Positions 7,520 to 16,780 of a stretch of DNA of 64,000 nucleotides are shown here, piece after piece. Origin of the DNA: Microvirga ossetica (GTDB taxonomy: Bacteria > Pseudomonadota > Alphaproteobacteria > Rhizobiales > Beijerinckiaceae). A program made the position numbers and the translations under genes. How positions within the stretch are numbered: the stretch's first letter is position 1; every line of letters starts with the position of its first letter. The stretch spans positions 1,628,501-1,692,500 of the forward strand of contig NZ_CP016616.1 of assembly GCF_002741015.1 (NCBI RefSeq), given 5' to 3'. The notes under the pieces were generated by a model that searched no databases, was not told the DNA's origin, and worked only from the letters and a program-made list of their open reading frames with translations.

Positions 7520-10500
7520 ATGAGACGACCCGTCCTCTCGAGACCCGACGATTTCGACCTCGATGCCCGCGAGCTGGCGAAGGCCGCGGCGCGCCGGGCG
7601 GGCTTGAGTCTCGAGGAATGGGCGGCCGCCATCCTCGCCGAGCACCAGAGCAGCCCTCCCCCGGCGACGCGAAGGGCCGGCAGCGACCTCGACAACCTGA
7701 TCGCGCGGATGTCGCAGTCCTCCCGCTCCCAGACGAAGAGAGATTACGAGACGCTGATGGCTGCGATCGCGGCCGAGACCGAGCGCGAGGCCCAGGAGCA
7801 GGCCTCCCGGACCTCCATCGCGCTCGAGTCCATGGCAAGCTGGATCGAGGAGGCGGAAATCCGCCTCACCGATAGCGCCCGCGCCTCGGCCGACCAGCAG
7901 GACCGGGTCGCGGCGATCCTGTCCCAGGCTCTGTCCTCGATGAAGGAGCGCCTCGACACGGTGGAGCGGCAGGTCGCCTCGGAGCGCGCCGCCCCGCCGC
8001 GAATCGCATTCCCTATGGACGAGGCGCTCAAGGCGCTCGCCCCTGTCTCGCAAAATCTCGCCGGGCTTCGGGCGGACATGTCCCGGCTCGCGGCGCATCT
8101 GGAACAGGCCGGTCCCGCGCTGCAGCCGGCCGTGGAGACGATCCGCACCGAGCTCTCCGAAGTCCGGTCCGGCATCGATGCCCTGGCGACCCGGGCCGAC
8201 ATCGCCGCCCTCGATGCGAGCCTCGGCTCGCTCGCGAAGGATCTAGGACAGGGTCCCACCGCCAAGGACCTGCACACCCTCGCAAGTTCCATCACCGTCC
8301 TCTACGAACGGGTCCAGACCCTGTCCGCCGAGATGGGCGACGACCTGCATGGACGCCTCGCCGGTGCGATCGACCTGATCAGGACCAGGATCGACGCGAT
8401 CGCGAAGGCGGGCGTCGACCGCTCCGTCGTCGATTTCCTGAGCGGCCAGATCGTCGACCTGCGCCAGGATCTCGCCGCCCGCGCCGAGCCGCAGCAGCTC
8501 GGCCGGCTCTCGGACGAGATCGGAACCCTCGGCCGCCAGATCGCAGAGCTGCGCCTGCATCAGGTGAACAAGGGCGACTTCGCGGCCCTGAAGAATTCCC
8601 TCGACGATGTCTGCTCGGCCCTCTACGTCACCGCCACCGCGCAGGAGACGAGCAGGATTCCCGAGCAGCTGGAGAGCCTCGGCCGGCGGATCGACCTGCT
8701 GGCCCGCCGCCCCGAACCTGCCCCGGTCGATCTTGCCCCCGTCACCGCGCAGCTCGCCCTCCTGACCGAGCGCATGGCGAACCTGTCGGGCGGCCGCCCG
8801 GACGAGGGCGGCATGTTGTCGGACATGATGGAACGCCTCTCCTCCCGGATCGAGGCGGCCGCCGAACGGGAGGCCACCTCCCACGAACCCTTGATCCAGC
8901 GCTTCGATCGCATCGAGCAGGAGTTACGCCAGCTCGGCGAGAGAACCGACACCGCCGGCCTGGCGGAGCAGGTGCTGCGCGCCCTCGACGAGAAGCTGAA
9001 AGGGACAGCCCAGCCGACCGGCCTCGAAGCGGTCGAACGGCAGATCGCGGCCTTGGGCGAGCGTCTCGACAAGGCGGCGGATCTAGTCGGCGGCCAGGCC
9101 AAAGCGCTTCAGGACGAGGCTGCGGGCATCGCCGAACGCGCCGCCCGGACCGCCCTGACCGAGATCCGATCCACCCTGCCCGCCTCCGCCGATCTCGACA
9201 CGCTCAAGCACGGCTTCGTGGAGCTGAAGGCCCTTCACAACCGATCGGACCGCAAGACGCAGGACACCCTGCGCGCCGTGCACGAGGCCCTGGAGGCCCT
9301 CGTGTCGCGCCTACCAAGCCAGGCCGTGCCGCCTGCCGCGGCGAAGGTCCCACCGGATCCGCTGCCGCCGGCCGACCGCCTCGAAGCGGCCGTGCGCCGG
9401 CTCCATGCGGCGACCCTGTCCCAGCTCGAGGACGCCGCCGCACCTGCCGTCGATGCACCTGCCGTCGATGCGCCTGCCGTCGACAAGGCGAGCCGGGAGA
9501 TCCCGACGATCCAGCCGCCCGCATCGGAGAGCGGAACGGGCGGCGCTGGTCTTCTCTCGATTCCGGAAGCCGAGCGCGGCCATCTGCGGGCAAGCTTCAT
9601 CGCGGCCGCCCGACGCGCCACCCAGAGCCTTGCGGCGGAGACGGACAGGATCTCGGCCCCGCCGCCACCGGACGCGGCATCGATGCCGGATGACGGGCAG
9701 GCGGAGGCGCGCGAGGATGAACCGGCCTCAGCCACCCTCTTCGAGCGTCTGCGCCGAAACTTCGACAGTCAGCGCCGCCCGCTTCTCTTCGGTCTCGCCT
9801 TCCTGATCCTGGCGGCCGGCTCCGCCCTGATCCTGGCCGGAGACCGGGGCACCCCTGCCCCGGCAGCCTCCTCCTCGGCGGCGGTCGAGGAGCCGGGACC
9901 TCTTTCCGGGCCGAAGACGGCGGCAAGCGGTCCCGTCGCGGTGGAAACGAACCTTTTCCAGGCATCGAGCCTGGCCACAGGCTCCGTGTCTCCCGCTCCG
10001 TGGGCATCCGGCCAGTTCCTGGTCGATCCGACAACGATCGGCGTAATTCCGGCCGAGGCGCCCGCGCCTCTCCGGCAAGCGGCCCTCTCCGGCGACGCGG
10101 CGGCGCTCTACGAGATCGCGGCCCAACTGGCCGAAGGGCGCGGCATGGTCCAGGACCTGACGATGGCCGCACGCCTCTTCGAGCGCGCCGCCCAGGCGGG
10201 CCTTCCTCCGGCCCAGGAGCGTCTGGCGACGATGCACGAGAAGGGCATCGGCGCGACACGCGACCTCAAGCAGGCCGCGTTCTGGTACGAGCGGGCGGCT
10301 TTGGGCGGCAACATCCGCGCCATGCACAATCTCGCCACCCTTCTTGCCTCCGGAAGCGCGGGCAAGCCGGACTACGCCGCCGCCCTGCGCTGGTTCGGCG
10401 AAGCCGCCGAGGCGGGCTTTCGCGACAGCCAGTTCAACATGGGAATCCTGCTCGTGCGCGGGATCGGCGCTAGATCCGACCTGCAGAAGGCCTTCCAATG

Positions 10501-10711
10501 GTTCTCCCTTGCCGCCGCCCAGGGCGACGAGGAAGCCGCCCGCAAGCGCGACGAGCTCGCCTCGCGCCTCAGCGCGGGCGACATGAAGGCAGCGAAATCC
10601 GCCCTCGACCTCTGGCGTGCGCGGCCCGTCGATCCCATCGCCAACCGGCCGCCGGCTGCGGACGATGGCCGGACCGCCGCCCTGGACCGAACGGCAGCCG
10701 GCAGGAGCTGA
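7520..10711 (+). CDS. PodJ-like polar localisation protein with coiled coils and Sel1 repeats
   Basis: This protein of about 1063 residues has the layout of alphaproteobacterial PodJ-type polarity factors. It has a charged N-terminal patch (DFDLDARELAKAAARRAG), a long cytoplasmic helical and coiled-coil region (roughly 70-660) and an alanine/proline-rich linker. One membrane segment follows at about 752-774 (LLFGLAFLILAAGSALILAG), with a periplasmic C-terminus carrying Sel1/TPR-like repeats at about 858-1020. PodJ recruits cell-cycle and pole-assembly proteins to one pole. The C-terminal peptidoglycan-binding domain of Caulobacter PodJ is not evident. The ATG at 7520 was chosen because the typical N-terminal motif follows it; 59 further codons are open upstream. 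An exact function is inferred from architecture only. Confidence 0.8.
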   Translation: MRRPVLSRPDDFDLDARELAKAAARRAGLSLEEWAAAILAEHQSSPPPATRRAGSDLDNLIARMSQSSRSQTKRDYETLMAAIAAETEREAQEQASRTSIALESMASWIEEAEIRLTDSARASADQQDRVAAILSQALSSMKERLDTVERQVASERAAPPRIAFPMDEALKALAPVSQNLAGLRADMSRLAAHLEQAGPALQPAVETIRTELSEVRSGIDALATRADIAALDASLGSLAKDLGQGPTAKDLHTLASSITVLYERVQTLSAEMGDDLHGRLAGAIDLIRTRIDAIAKAGVDRSVVDFLSGQIVDLRQDLAARAEPQQLGRLSDEIGTLGRQIAELRLHQVNKGDFAALKNSLDDVCSALYVTATAQETSRIPEQLESLGRRIDLLARRPEPAPVDLAPVTAQLALLTERMANLSGGRPDEGGMLSDMMERLSSRIEAAAEREATSHEPLIQRFDRIEQELRQLGERTDTAGLAEQVLRALDEKLKGTAQPTGLEAVERQIAALGERLDKAADLVGGQAKALQDEAAGIAERAARTALTEIRSTLPASADLDTLKHGFVELKALHNRSDRKTQDTLRAVHEALEALVSRLPSQAVPPAAAKVPPDPLPPADRLEAAVRRLHAATLSQLEDAAAPAVDAPAVDAPAVDKASREIPTIQPPASESGTGGAGLLSIPEAERGHLRASFIAAARRATQSLAAETDRISAPPPPDAASMPDDGQAEAREDEPASATLFERLRRNFDSQRRPLLFGLAFLILAAGSALILAGDRGTPAPAASSSAAVEEPGPLSGPKTAASGPVAVETNLFQASSLATGSVSPAPWASGQFLVDPTTIGVIPAEAPAPLRQAALSGDAAALYEIAAQLAEGRGMVQDLTMAARLFERAAQAGLPPAQERLATMHEKGIGATRDLKQAAFWYERAALGGNIRAMHNLATLLASGSAGKPDYAAALRWFGEAAEAGFRDSQFNMGILLVRGIGARSDLQKAFQWFSLAAAQGDEEAARKRDELASRLSAGDMKAAKSALDLWRARPVDPIANRPPAADDGRTAALDRTAAGRS
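9440..9484 (+). repeat. Three tandem 15-bp repeats inside the podJ-like gene
   Basis: The unit GCACCTGCCGTCGAT occurs three times in a row with two changes in the third copy. It encodes the peptide repeat APAVD in the linker before the membrane segment. Because the unit is a multiple of three, copy-number change would alter linker length without breaking the frame. Confidence 0.8.
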
Positions 10712-10719
10712 GAGCGGGC

Positions 10720-10747
10720 ACGGTCTGTCATCTTACGTTCAGACCGT
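10720..10747 (+). terminator. Possible hairpin after the podJ-like gene
   Basis: ACGGTCTG at 10720-10727 pairs perfectly with CAGACCGT at 10740-10747 across a 12-base loop, nine bases after the stop codon. There is no following T-tract, so it would be a poor intrinsic terminator and may only be an mRNA 3'-end structure. Confidence 0.25.
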
Positions 10748-10814
10748 CACCGTTACATCCCCTGCACGATGCTGTAACAACGACGTGGCTGCACCGGCCA
10801 TTGGGGGAACCGGT

Positions 10815-11744
10815 TTGCAAATCTATTTGCCCATTGCCGAGATGCCGGTGAGTGTCTTGCTGATCCTAGGGATGGGTGCGGCGGTTGGGTTCATCTCGGG
10901 GCTGTTCGGCATCGGCGGCGGGTTTTTGATGACGCCGCTCTTGATCTTCCTCGGCATCCCGCCGGCGGTCGCGGTCGCCACCCAGTCGGCCCAGATCGTC
11001 GCCTCCTCCACCACCAGCGTGCTTGGCGCCATCCGCCGCGACGCCCTCGACCACAAGCTCGGCGCCATCCTGGTCGCCGGCGGCCTCGTCGGCTCGGCGC
11101 TCGGCGTCTGGTTCTTCGCCGCCGCCCGCCGCGCCGGCCAGCTCGACCTCGTCATCGTCGTCTCCTACGTCACCCTGTTCACCGTCGTCGGCAGCCTGAT
11201 GCTGAAAGAGAGCATCCGCGAGTTCTGGCACCGGCGCAAAGGCGGCGCCTTGCGCCTGCGCCGGCGCGCCGGCGAGCATGCGCCCTATCTCGGCTGGCCT
11301 CTGCGCATGCGCTTCTACCGCTCCAAGCTCTATGTCAGCGTCATCCCGATCCTCGCGCTCTCGCTCTTCATCGGCTTTGCCGGCGCGCTGCTCGGCATCG
11401 GCGGCGGCTTCATCGTCGTGCCGGCCCTGCTCTACGTCTTCCGCGTGCCCACCAACGTGGTCGTCGGCACCTCGCAGTTCCAGATCGTCTGCACCACCCT
11501 CGTCGCCCTGATCCTGCATGCGGTCACCAACCAGGCCGTCGACATGGTGCTCGCCATCCTGCTCATCGTCGGCGGCGTCTTCGGGGCCCAGTTCGGCGCC
11601 CGCATGGGCCGCCATCTCAGGGCCGAGCTGTTCCGCTTCCTGCTCGCCATCCTGCTGCTCGCGGTCGGCCTGCGCTTCGGCCTCGAGCTGGTGCTCAAGC
11701 CGGCCGAGCCGTTCTCGATCTCCGTGCAGGAGGCGCGCCAGTGA
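10815..11744 (+). CDS. TSUP family sulfite exporter TauE/SafE-like membrane protein
   Basis: This 309-residue membrane protein has two internally related halves, each beginning with a glycine-rich helix motif: GFISGLFGIGGGFLMTPLL near residue 25 and GFAGALLGIGGGFIVVPALL near residue 190. These are the hallmark of TSUP/TauE exporters of sulfite, sulfoacetate or related anions. About eight membrane helices are predicted. The start is a TTG preceded by GGGGGA at good spacing; the first ATG is nine codons later and has no ribosome site, and family members begin with the QIYLPIAE segment that the TTG retains. The stop overlaps the next start codon, pairing it with the TIGR02186 protein. Confidence 0.9.
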   Translation: MQIYLPIAEMPVSVLLILGMGAAVGFISGLFGIGGGFLMTPLLIFLGIPPAVAVATQSAQIVASSTTSVLGAIRRDALDHKLGAILVAGGLVGSALGVWFFAAARRAGQLDLVIVVSYVTLFTVVGSLMLKESIREFWHRRKGGALRLRRRAGEHAPYLGWPLRMRFYRSKLYVSVIPILALSLFIGFAGALLGIGGGFIVVPALLYVFRVPTNVVVGTSQFQIVCTTLVALILHAVTNQAVDMVLAILLIVGGVFGAQFGARMGRHLRAELFRFLLAILLLAVGLRFGLELVLKPAEPFSISVQEARQ

Positions 11745-12505
11745 GGGCGATCGGCCTCCTGCTGCTGCTGCTGTGCGGCCTGAGCCCGGCCCGGGCCGAG
11801 AGCCTGATCACCTCGCTGTCGAACCACCGGGTGCTGATCAACTCGAACTACACCGGCACCCAGATCGCGGTGTTCGGCGCCATCGAGCGCGATGCCCAGA
11901 CGGTGGCGCGCGCCACGGCTTATGACGTGGTGGTCACCGTGCGCGGCCCGCGCCAGTTCCTGACCGTGCGCGAGAAGGAGCGCCTCGGGCCGATCTGGAT
12001 CAACCAGGACCAGCAGAAGTTCCCGACCGCGCCGGCCTATCTCAACGTGCTCTCCTCGCGCCCGATCGAGGAGATCACCTCAGAGCAGCTGCAGGCGCGC
12101 CAGAAGGTGGGGTTGAGCGCCATCGTCAACGCGCCCGACTTCACCCTCGATCGCGGCGGCGGCGCCGACCGGCCCTTCCGCGAGGCGCTCGCCCGGCTGA
12201 AAGCCCAGGAGGGGCTCTATCTCCAGGACGAGCGCGGCGTGACCTTCCTGACGCCCGACATCTTCCGCGCCAGCATCAGCCTGCCGGCGACCGCGCCGCC
12301 GGGCAACTACGAGGTCGACGTGACGCTGTTTGCCGACACCGTGATCCTGGCGCGCACGCAGACGCATTTCGAACTGGTCAAGACCGGCTTCGAGGAGCAG
12401 GTCGGCGTCATCGCCCGCGACTGGTCGCTCGCATACGGCCTCGCCACCGCCGCCATCGCCCTCTTCTGCGGATGGCTCGCAAGCGCTATCTTCAGACGGG
12501 ATTAA
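11741..12505 (+). CDS. TIGR02186 family membrane-anchored periplasmic protein
   Basis: This 254-residue protein has an N-terminal signal peptide ending near ARAES, a periplasmic beta-rich region, and one C-terminal membrane helix (LAYGLATAAIALFCGWLASAIF). The sequence just after the signal (SLITSLSNHRVLINSNYTGT) is characteristic of the TIGR02186 family, found in alphaproteobacteria next to TSUP permeases. The GTG start overlaps the upstream stop codon (GTGA), indicating translational coupling. It probably works with the TSUP transporter in anion export or sensing at the inner membrane, but its biochemical role is unknown. Confidence 0.87.
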   Translation: MRAIGLLLLLLCGLSPARAESLITSLSNHRVLINSNYTGTQIAVFGAIERDAQTVARATAYDVVVTVRGPRQFLTVREKERLGPIWINQDQQKFPTAPAYLNVLSSRPIEEITSEQLQARQKVGLSAIVNAPDFTLDRGGGADRPFREALARLKAQEGLYLQDERGVTFLTPDIFRASISLPATAPPGNYEVDVTLFADTVILARTQTHFELVKTGFEEQVGVIARDWSLAYGLATAAIALFCGWLASAIFRRD

Positions 12506-12555
12506 TAGCCGAGGGACCAAGTTTTAAAGGACGAGATCGCCCGACTTGTTGCTCT

Positions 12556-12924
12556 TCAGACGTAACCGCATTTCTCGTATTCGCAGTACTCGTCAGTCTC
12601 TGCGAACAGGCACCACATCTCCGAGCCGTCCATGATTGCAGGCGGGCAGTGCGCAGCGCTTGCATATGTTGGAGACCGGCGGACCCGCATCCGGCCCAGG
12701 CGTGTTGCGAATGCCCTCGGCCTTTGCTGCACGGTCAGGTCGGACTTACAATGGAAGCACCGGATCGCCTCGGGATGAATGCTCTCCCTGCAGAGGGGAC
12801 ACGTTCCTCCGTGGGTCGGCCCAGGCGGAATGTCGGCTTGGCAGTGAGGACACCGAGAAGCGCCTTCCTTAATGGCCTCCCGGCAAAGTGGACACTCGTG
12901 GGCTAAGGTCTGCTGTTCGGACAT
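12556..12924 (-). CDS. Double zinc-ribbon protein
   Basis: The 122-residue protein has two four-cysteine zinc ribbons: C11/C14 with C25/C28, and C42/C45 with C56/C59, each pair in CPLC or CPHC/CFHC form. The remainder is a basic linker and a tail rich in acidic residues and cysteine. Such ribbons bind zinc and mediate protein or nucleic acid contacts; nothing here identifies a partner. It converges on the TIGR02186 gene, with a 50-base gap. Upstream, 266 bases separate it from pdeM and hold only a degenerate family B repeat. Confidence 0.7.
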   Translation of the reverse strand: MSEQQTLAHECPLCREAIKEGASRCPHCQADIPPGPTHGGTCPLCRESIHPEAIRCFHCKSDLTVQQRPRAFATRLGRMRVRRSPTYASAAHCPPAIMDGSEMWCLFAETDEYCEYEKCGYV

Positions 12925-13152
12925 TGCACCCGCCTTGCATCACAAGCTTGGCGGAAAGATCCACCGGGGATGATGGTAAGGATCGGGATCGAGTCTTGGC
13001 AACAACAATCGATTGAGATGGGCGTTTGTGACTGTGCGTGGGAATACTCCGAACCGGCATTCATGTTCTCGGATTCGGCCGGCACGCTCGAGCGGGTCGA
13101 GCTACAACCTGCACGCAGGCAATCTGGCCTTGAAGGACCTGATCGCATCATT

Positions 13153-13193
13153 GAGCGCGAAAAGCGGGGTCCGCGTTTTCGCACGGTGCGCTA
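13153..13193. repeat. Degenerate half of a family B repeat
   Basis: The stretch ending TTTTCGCACGGTGCGCTAA resembles one arm pair of the CTAG-bounded family B elements (GCATCGTGCGG...CCGCACGATGC), but carries several substitutions and lacks the second half. It abuts the pdeM stop codon. Confidence 0.35.
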
Positions 13194-13892
13194 ATCCCGG
13201 CAGAGCATCGATTTCGCGATGGCGAAGATGCGCTCCGAGCCGATGAGATGCGCGGTGAAACCTTTCGGGAAGAGCGGCTTGAAGGCGGCATCGCAGGCGT
13301 TGAGCCCGCCGGCATAGGCGCCGAGCGCCGGCATGATGCAGCGTGAGCCATCGGTGAGGAAGCAGCGCCTTCGTGTGGCGCGCCCGCGCATCACCACCTT
13401 GCCGACCGGGTGAAGGTGACCCGCGATCTCCGCCTGCTCGCCGGCTGCCGGCTCGTGGCGCAGGGTGAGCGATCCAAGCGCCAACTCTTCGACCACCTGC
13501 CCGCCGATGCTGTCGGGGAGGACGCGGTCGTGATTACCGGTGACCCAGATCCAGTCGCGGCCCTTCTGCACGTCAGTCAGCGTCGCGCGCTCCTCGTCCC
13601 CGAGGCGCTCGGGCCCGCCGATGTCGTGAAAGCTGTCGCCGAGCGCGATGACGGTCTTCGGGTCGAACCGGAACACCGCGTCGCAGAGGGCGACCAGCGT
13701 CTCGCGGGTGTCGTAGGGCGGCAGCATCATGCCGCGCCGGGCAAAGGACGAGCCCTTCTCGAAATGGAGATCGGCCACGAGCAGCACATCATGATCGGCG
13801 AGATACATCGCCCCCGTCAGGTCGAGGATGGCCGCCTGCCCCTTGAGGCCGATTTCGTGTGTTGTCTGTTTGTTCTTGACCAATGCCGTCAC
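13191..13892 (-). CDS. pdeM: Ligase-associated DNA damage response endonuclease PdeM
   Basis: This 233-residue calcineurin-like phosphoesterase carries the full metal-binding motif set: DLHFEKG (D41, H43), GDSFHD (D86), GNHD (N120, H121) and GHLHP (H159, H161). It is one of four proteins of the ligase-associated DNA damage response set (helicase, exonuclease, ligase, PdeM). Its start codon overlaps the helicase stop codon by four bases, so it is translated with the helicase. Its likely substrate is a DNA repair intermediate in the cytoplasm. Length and motif spacing are typical. Confidence 0.94.
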   Translation of the reverse strand: MTALVKNKQTTHEIGLKGQAAILDLTGAMYLADHDVLLVADLHFEKGSSFARRGMMLPPYDTRETLVALCDAVFRFDPKTVIALGDSFHDIGGPERLGDEERATLTDVQKGRDWIWVTGNHDRVLPDSIGGQVVEELALGSLTLRHEPAAGEQAEIAGHLHPVGKVVMRGRATRRRCFLTDGSRCIMPALGAYAGGLNACDAAFKPLFPKGFTAHLIGSERIFAIAKSMLCRD

Positions 13893-16513
13893 GCCAAAGC
13901 CTCGTCGAGAAGCGTCGCCTCCGCCTCGGCCAGAATCTCGTCCGCATCGTCGCTATAGACGCGCTCGCGGCCGATCTCCAGCATGACGGACACGCTCAAG
14001 GGAGAAACCCGGTCGAGCGGCTTGTGGATGATTCGCCCCCGGATGCGCTCTAGCATCATGCCGAGGCGCCTCACGTCGAGGAGTCCTGTTGCCGCATCTG
14101 CCCGGGCGGCCCGCAGCAGGACATGATCGGGCTCGTGCTTGCGCAGCACGTCATAGACGAGATCGGTGGAGATCGTGACCTGCCGCCCCGTCTTCTTCTC
14201 GCCGGGAAAGCGGCGCTCGATCAGGCCGGCGATCACCGCGCATTGGCGGAACGTGCGTTTCATCAGCGACGATTCGGCGAGCCAGGCCTCGAGATCGTCC
14301 CCAAGCATGTCCTCGGAGAACAGTTCGTCCATGAAGCCGGGATCGCGCGCGGCCCGTGCGGCGATGTCGCCCGAGCCATAGACCGCGATGCCGTAATCGT
14401 TCGCCACGAAGCCCAGGGGCTTGAGCTTCGCCCGCTCCAGGCGGCGGGTGATGAGCATGCCGAGCGTCTGGTGCGCGAGCCTGCCCTCGAAGGGGAAGCA
14501 GGTCATGTAATAGCGGTTGGCGCGCGGGAAGGTCTCGACCAGAAGATCGCGCGGCCCGGGCAGGATCGAGCGGCGGCGCTGGTGCAGCAGCCATTCCGTC
14601 ATCTGCGGCGGCAGGCGGTCCCACTCGAACGGATCGGCGAGGATCTCGCGCACCCGGGCGGCGAGGAAGGTCGAGAGCGGGAACTTGCCGCCCTCGTAGG
14701 ACGGGATCATCGGATCGGTGCCGGAACCGGCGCGGGTCGCCAGCACCTCGTCCTCGGAAATGCCCTCGAAGCGCAGCACCTCGCCGGCGAACAGGAAGGT
14801 GTCGCCCGGCGTCAGGGTCTCGGCGAAATATTCCTCGATCTCGCCGAGGATTCTTCCACGCGGCAAAACAGTACCCGGACGCGAGCGCATGGACCGGCCG
14901 AGCCGCACCTTGATCATGCTCGACTCGACGATGGTGCCGACATTGAGCCTATATTGCTGCGCGATCCGCGCATCGCGCACGCGCCACAGATCGTCCTTGC
15001 CCTTCACGATCTTGGCGAAGCGTTCATACGCCCGAAGCGCATAGCCGCCGGTGGCGACGAAGGCGACACAGGCCTCGAAATCCTCCCACGACAGATCCGC
15101 GTAAGGCGCTGCCGAACTCACCTCGTCGTAGAGTTCCTCGAGCCTGAACGGTTCGGCGCAGGCCATGCCGAGGATGTGCTGACAGAGCACGTCGAGGGCG
15201 CCGATGCGCGCATCCGGCGTATCCTGCGCCGCCTCGTGCACCGCATCGAGCGCGGCACGGCATTCCAGAATCTCGAAGCGGTTCGCCGGCACGAGATAGG
15301 CTTCCGACGGCTCGTCCATGCGGTGGTTCGAGCGGCCGATGCGCTGCATGATGCGCGAGGCGCCCTTCGGCGCGCCCACATTCACCACGAGATCCACATC
15401 GCCCCAGTCGATGCCGAGATCGAGCGTCGCGGTGCAGACCACGGCCTTCAACTTTCCCGCCGCCATCGCCTCCTCGACCCGGCGGCGCTGCGACACGTCG
15501 AGCGAGCCGTGATGGAGCGCGATGGCGAGCCCGTCGTCATTGAGCTTCCAGAGTTCCTGGAACGTGTACTCCGCCTGCAGGCGCGTGTTGACGAAGACCA
15601 GCGTCGTCTTGTGCGCTCGGATGAGATCGTAGATCGCCGGCATCGACAGCGACGCCGTATGCCCCGCAAGCGGCAGGGACTCGTCGAGCTGGAGCATGCG
15701 GATATCGGGCTGCGCCCCGCCCTGCACCACGACGAGATCGGCGAGGGGTGCCAATTCCCTCCCCCCTTGTGGGGGAGGGCTAGGGAGGGGGGTGCTGGCG
15801 CCATACGCGGATAGGCTATCGCTCACACCCCCCTCTCCATCTCTCCCCCACAAGGGGGGAGAGGGCCTGTCCCGCTGCGGCACCAGATAGCGCCTCAAAT
15901 CGTCCGGCTCGCGCACCGTCGCGGAAAGTCCCACGGCGGTCGCCTGCGGGGCGATCGTCATCAGCCTTGCCAAGCCCAGCGAGAGAAGATCGCCGCGCTT
16001 CGAGGTGACGAGGGAATGGAGCTCGTCGAGCACCACGCGGCGCAGATCCTTGAAGAAGGTCCGTGCTTCCGCATGGGCAAGCAGCAGCGCGAGCTGCTCC
16101 GGCGTGGTGAGCAGGATGTCCGGCGGGCGCTCGATCTGCCGGGCGCGCTTGTGCGAGGGCGTATCGCCCGTGCGGGTCTCGATGCGAACGGGCAGCCCCA
16201 TCTCGGCCACGGGAATTTCCAGATTGCGGGCGACGTCGGTGGCGAGCGCCTTCAAGGGCGAGATGTAGAGGGTGTGGAGCCCGCGCTTGTCTTTGGCCGT
16301 GCCCCGGCCGGGTCCCCGCTCCGAGAGCTCGACGAGGCTCGGCAGGAATCCGGCGAGCGTCTTGCCGGCGCCGGTCGGGGCCACGAGCAGGACGGAGCGG
16401 CCCTCGCGCGCCTTGGCGAGCAGGTCGAGCTGGTGCGACCGGGGCGCCCAGCCTCGGCTCTCGAACCAGTCGCGGAAGGTCTTCGGGAGAAGGGAGGGCG
16501 GCGTTTGAGACAT
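13889..16513 (-). CDS. Ligase-associated DNA damage response DEXH box helicase (Lhr-like)
   Basis: This 874-residue superfamily 2 helicase has Walker A APTGAGKT (K51), motif Ia SPLKAL, motif II DELH (163-166), motif III SAT (197-199), and later the IGRSNHR motif VI region. An Lhr-type winged-helix C-terminal half follows. Family members unwind DNA 3' to 5' with ssDNA-dependent ATPase activity. Residues about 213-253, between the two RecA-like domains, are a proline- and glycine-rich insert encoded by a palindromic repeat element; neighbouring conserved sequence resumes at PLADLVVVQGG. The insert keeps the frame open. The helicase is followed by pdeM with a 4-base overlap; its partners exonuclease and ligase lie 2 kb away on the other strand. 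Confidence 0.95.
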   Translation of the reverse strand: MSQTPPSLLPKTFRDWFESRGWAPRSHQLDLLAKAREGRSVLLVAPTGAGKTLAGFLPSLVELSERGPGRGTAKDKRGLHTLYISPLKALATDVARNLEIPVAEMGLPVRIETRTGDTPSHKRARQIERPPDILLTTPEQLALLLAHAEARTFFKDLRRVVLDELHSLVTSKRGDLLSLGLARLMTIAPQATAVGLSATVREPDDLRRYLVPQRDRPSPPLWGRDGEGGVSDSLSAYGASTPLPSPPPQGGRELAPLADLVVVQGGAQPDIRMLQLDESLPLAGHTASLSMPAIYDLIRAHKTTLVFVNTRLQAEYTFQELWKLNDDGLAIALHHGSLDVSQRRRVEEAMAAGKLKAVVCTATLDLGIDWGDVDLVVNVGAPKGASRIMQRIGRSNHRMDEPSEAYLVPANRFEILECRAALDAVHEAAQDTPDARIGALDVLCQHILGMACAEPFRLEELYDEVSSAAPYADLSWEDFEACVAFVATGGYALRAYERFAKIVKGKDDLWRVRDARIAQQYRLNVGTIVESSMIKVRLGRSMRSRPGTVLPRGRILGEIEEYFAETLTPGDTFLFAGEVLRFEGISEDEVLATRAGSGTDPMIPSYEGGKFPLSTFLAARVREILADPFEWDRLPPQMTEWLLHQRRRSILPGPRDLLVETFPRANRYYMTCFPFEGRLAHQTLGMLITRRLERAKLKPLGFVANDYGIAVYGSGDIAARAARDPGFMDELFSEDMLGDDLEAWLAESSLMKRTFRQCAVIAGLIERRFPGEKKTGRQVTISTDLVYDVLRKHEPDHVLLRAARADAATGLLDVRRLGMMLERIRGRIIHKPLDRVSPLSVSVMLEIGRERVYSDDADEILAEAEATLLDEALA
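15757..15866. repeat. Family A palindromic element inside the helicase gene, in frame
   Basis: Two palindromic halves, CCCTCCCCCC-TTGT-GGGGGAGGG at 15757-15779 with its TAGGGAGGGG tail, and CCATCTCTCCCCC-ACAAG-GGGGGAGAGG ending near 15866, face each other across about 45 bases. The sequence is translated as part of the helicase and encodes a PSPPLWGRDGEGG...PLPSPPPQGG peptide. The paired layout is that of the intergenic copy at 672-831. The insertion adds about 40 residues in frame at a surface linker between domains. Confidence 0.78.
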
Positions 16514-16572
16514 GTGGCCTCAAGATAAGGCTGCCGGAAAGGTTCCGCCATGGCCGGGCGTCGCCCCTTTTG

Positions 16573-16671
16573 TCGTTCCAGGCCGAGCGAAGCGGAAGGG
16601 AAGGGAAACCATGCATCTGCGCTGTCTTGTTGATCCCCCTCCCGGCCCCGCGGGCCGCCGGGGATGACAGC
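16573..16671. repeat. Family C-like repeat between helicase and SDR genes
   Basis: GTCGTTCCAGGCCGAGCGAAGCG at the left and a CGGCCCGCCGGGGATGACAG-type end at the right resemble the arms of the family C element at 3068-3164, though more diverged. It lies in the 267-base gap between divergently oriented genes, whose promoters must flank it. I see nothing else in this gap. Confidence 0.5.
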
Positions 16672-16780
16672 CTGGCGCCTTTCCAGAACATGTGAACGCC
16701 TCCCAATGCCTGCTTGCCATCCGACCTAAGATCCTTTCAGGTCGAGGCACGCCAACCGCGATCACCAGAAGGCAAACGCC

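Noticed and set aside
14123..15814. 563-codon plus-strand frame opposite the helicase gene
   Set aside because: Shadow of a GC-rich helicase gene; no domain, no ribosome site, no operon logic.
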